A stretch of DNA of 64,000 nucleotides, taken from the NCBI GenBank assembly GCA_945859605.1, contig OX243827.1, forward strand, positions 26,429,852 to 26,493,851, in the 5' to 3' direction. The translations under genes were made by a program, and so were the position numbers. The stretch is from Lumbricus rubellus. Taxonomy: Eukaryota > Annelida > Clitellata > Crassiclitellata > Lumbricidae. The notes under the pieces were generated by a model. The model was given only the letters and a program-made list of their open reading frames with translations, searched no databases and had not been told where the DNA came from. How positions within the stretch are numbered: the first letter of the stretch is position 1; each line of letters opens with the position of its first letter. This document shows, piece after piece, positions 57,816 to 64,000 of this stretch.

Positions 57816-58182
57816 GAATGATTATATAGTTAATTAATACGTCTTGTCTAAGCTTATAGCCTACATGTAGGCCTAAGTGAAACTGCCAAAAGTCTCTTGT
57901 TATTATGGCTAACTAACTGATGCAAACAAGTTTAGTGTGAAACTGTGTTTAAAACCGCATCAAATGTATCATTGCGATAATTCAATACAGTTGCATAAGG
58001 ACCAGATGGTGCACAAAACCTCTGCAACTAGGCCTATGTTCTTGTGTGAGTCACTACATTTATTCTGTTTTCATAAAAACTACGTCCTCCTCTGTCCAGA
58101 CTTCCAACTGGCACTATCAGAAAATAAATATGGGGAAGTTCCAGAACCGAGATTTTGATATTTAATGTTAGATTACGATTAT

Positions 58183-58373
58183 AATTAGAGCAAAAAAGCG
58201 TTTATCCGTACTGTATACCTAAGCCCTAAACGACAATTATGCGTTATCAGTGTAAACAGACGTGTCCAAAAGTGATTGATTAGAGCAAAAAAGCGTTTAT
58301 CCGTACTGTAGACCTAAGCCCTAAACGACAATTATGCGTTATCAGTGTAAACAGACGTGTCCAAAAGTGATTT
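58183..58373. repeat. ~94-bp direct tandem duplication
   Basis: TTAGAGCAAAAAAGCGTTTA begins both copies (58186 and 58280); they differ at very few positions. Confidence 0.92.
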
Positions 58374-59316
58374 ATCTGGCTGCAAGTCAACATAGAACGC
58401 GGAAGCTGCAATAATTATTCAAATCAGAGCTGGATTAAGAAATGTGAGGGCCCTGTTCGGAAATGTTTTTTTGCGGATCTTCAGCATAAAATTCTTTTGC
58501 TTTTTTAGTCGTTTCCGTAGAATATGCCGATATTTCTCTGCCAAAAATAGCTGAGGACCTTTTTTGGTTGAAATTTGCCCAAAATATATAAATTTTCCAG
58601 AAATGTTTTCCCCGCATGTGTGCAGGCCCCCTAAAGTGTGGGGTCCCTGTTCGGCCGAACATGTTGAACATGCTTTAATCCGGCCCTGATTCATACCACA
58701 CTGTAAATTTGCCAAAGAAAACAATCTGGCGACTTAAGCTTGTTTGCTAAAACAGTGCTGCATGTAGTCTATTATCCAATTCGGAAACACTGTAAATTCA
58801 TCAAAAAATGGTAGCCTATCGGGTGACTAAGAGGATGATGTCAATCCTTAGTTGCAAACCACGATTATTGCCAATGGTCTTAAGGAGGTTTTTAGGTTCC
58901 ACTCTGGGGCAAAACTTTAACGATTGCAGTTTTGATCTTGGTGAGTGGATTTCGTGTATCAATCTAGAGCAAGTTATTTGCTAACAATTTTTTTGGCCAA
59001 GCAACAGAACTTAGTCTTATGATGCAGGTTTCAAAATGAACGCCAATTCCAATGATGCACCGGTTACGAGTCAGACGCGTAAAATAGTTGACAAGAACAT
59101 TACTAATAGGTGGCTTGCAATTGTTGGCTTTCAAAACGAGATGCTTTACGTTTGACCACGCATTTAATTTTATAAGTCTCCATGCATTTCCAGGCAGTAG
59201 ATCTTCGGCTGTAACTACAAAGTCAATTTGTTCCAAAATTAATGTATGATGATTTTTGATGAGTCGTAAATGGTAATGACCCTACTTCTACGTTCATGTA
59301 GGGCTCTGGTTATCAG

Positions 59317-63828
<4,512 letters not shown>

Positions 63829-64000
63829 GTAAGTGACAAGGAATCAATGTTGCCAATATTGCTTTATGTAATTTACAACAAATCAGTAATTGTTACGTGT
63901 CTGCTGGAACCGTGTAATTGTGGTGTCATTTAATTCAGGTGGAGCCATTTAATTTCCGGTTATTTGATTCAGAAAGTAGTTATCGTTATTGCATTGTTCA
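63829..64000. other. intron of the lectin receptor at the window edge
   Basis: No further exon is visible before the end of the window. Confidence 0.5.

Overview
This window is animal nuclear DNA. It has introns with GT/AG borders, is AT-rich, is full of transposons, and has no operons or bacterial signals. The gene content (a kinetochore NDC80 gene and C-type-lectin receptor exons with tyrosine-motif tails) and the very frequent TAGGCTA / TAGCCTA / TAGGCCTA words suggest a marine invertebrate deuterostome. An echinoderm is my best guess from general familiarity, not proven here.

Layout. 1-7.9 kb: transposons only, namely a Tc1/mariner-type MITE made of GGCAT-like pentamers (1964-3117), two hAT MITEs with 8-bp target duplications, a small inverted-repeat element and an L2/CR1-like LINE 3' end. 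7.9-11.65 kb: a foldback element with ~340-bp terminal inverted repeats and ~15 internal tandem units. 11.94-12.19 kb: the last exon of a receptor, a cytoplasmic tail with four tyrosine motifs. 14.15-22.93 kb: a decayed LTR retrotransposon on the minus strand whose 5' LTR is split by a SINE, itself split by a piggyBac-like element. 23.57-35.45 kb: a complete NDC80 (HEC1) gene on the minus strand, 14 coding exons joined in phase to a 550-residue protein, with many SINEs and minisatellites in its introns. 36.7-49.9 kb: MITEs, a 4.0-kb hAT element with a perfect 8-bp target duplication, a long AT microsatellite, another inverted-repeat transposon, and a second receptor-tail exon (48.8 kb) split by a LINE fragment. 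53.5-57.6 kb: a tandem duplication; each copy carries a signal-peptide first exon and a truncated LINE. 59.3-63.8 kb: exons of a membrane C-type-lectin receptor (two C-type lectin domains, Thr-rich stalk, transmembrane helix), running off the right edge.

How the genes fit together. The signal-peptide exons end in phase 1, the lectin exons are phase 1-1, and the transmembrane exon ends in phase 2. Both orphan tail exons can be entered in phase 2, so these pieces look like members of one receptor family with ITAM/ITIM-like tails. NDC80 is an unrelated housekeeping gene of the outer kinetochore.

The most unusual signal is a class of 5-6 bp insertions. Where two copies of a sequence in this window can be aligned, they repeatedly differ by GGCTA, GCCTA or GGCCTA added at a TA dinucleotide. 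This is seen in the 53-57 kb duplication, in the 8-11 kb array, and in the lectin stalk exon, where it shifts the reading frame. It looks like a recurrent TA-targeted scar and may explain why TAGGCCTA-type words are so abundant here.
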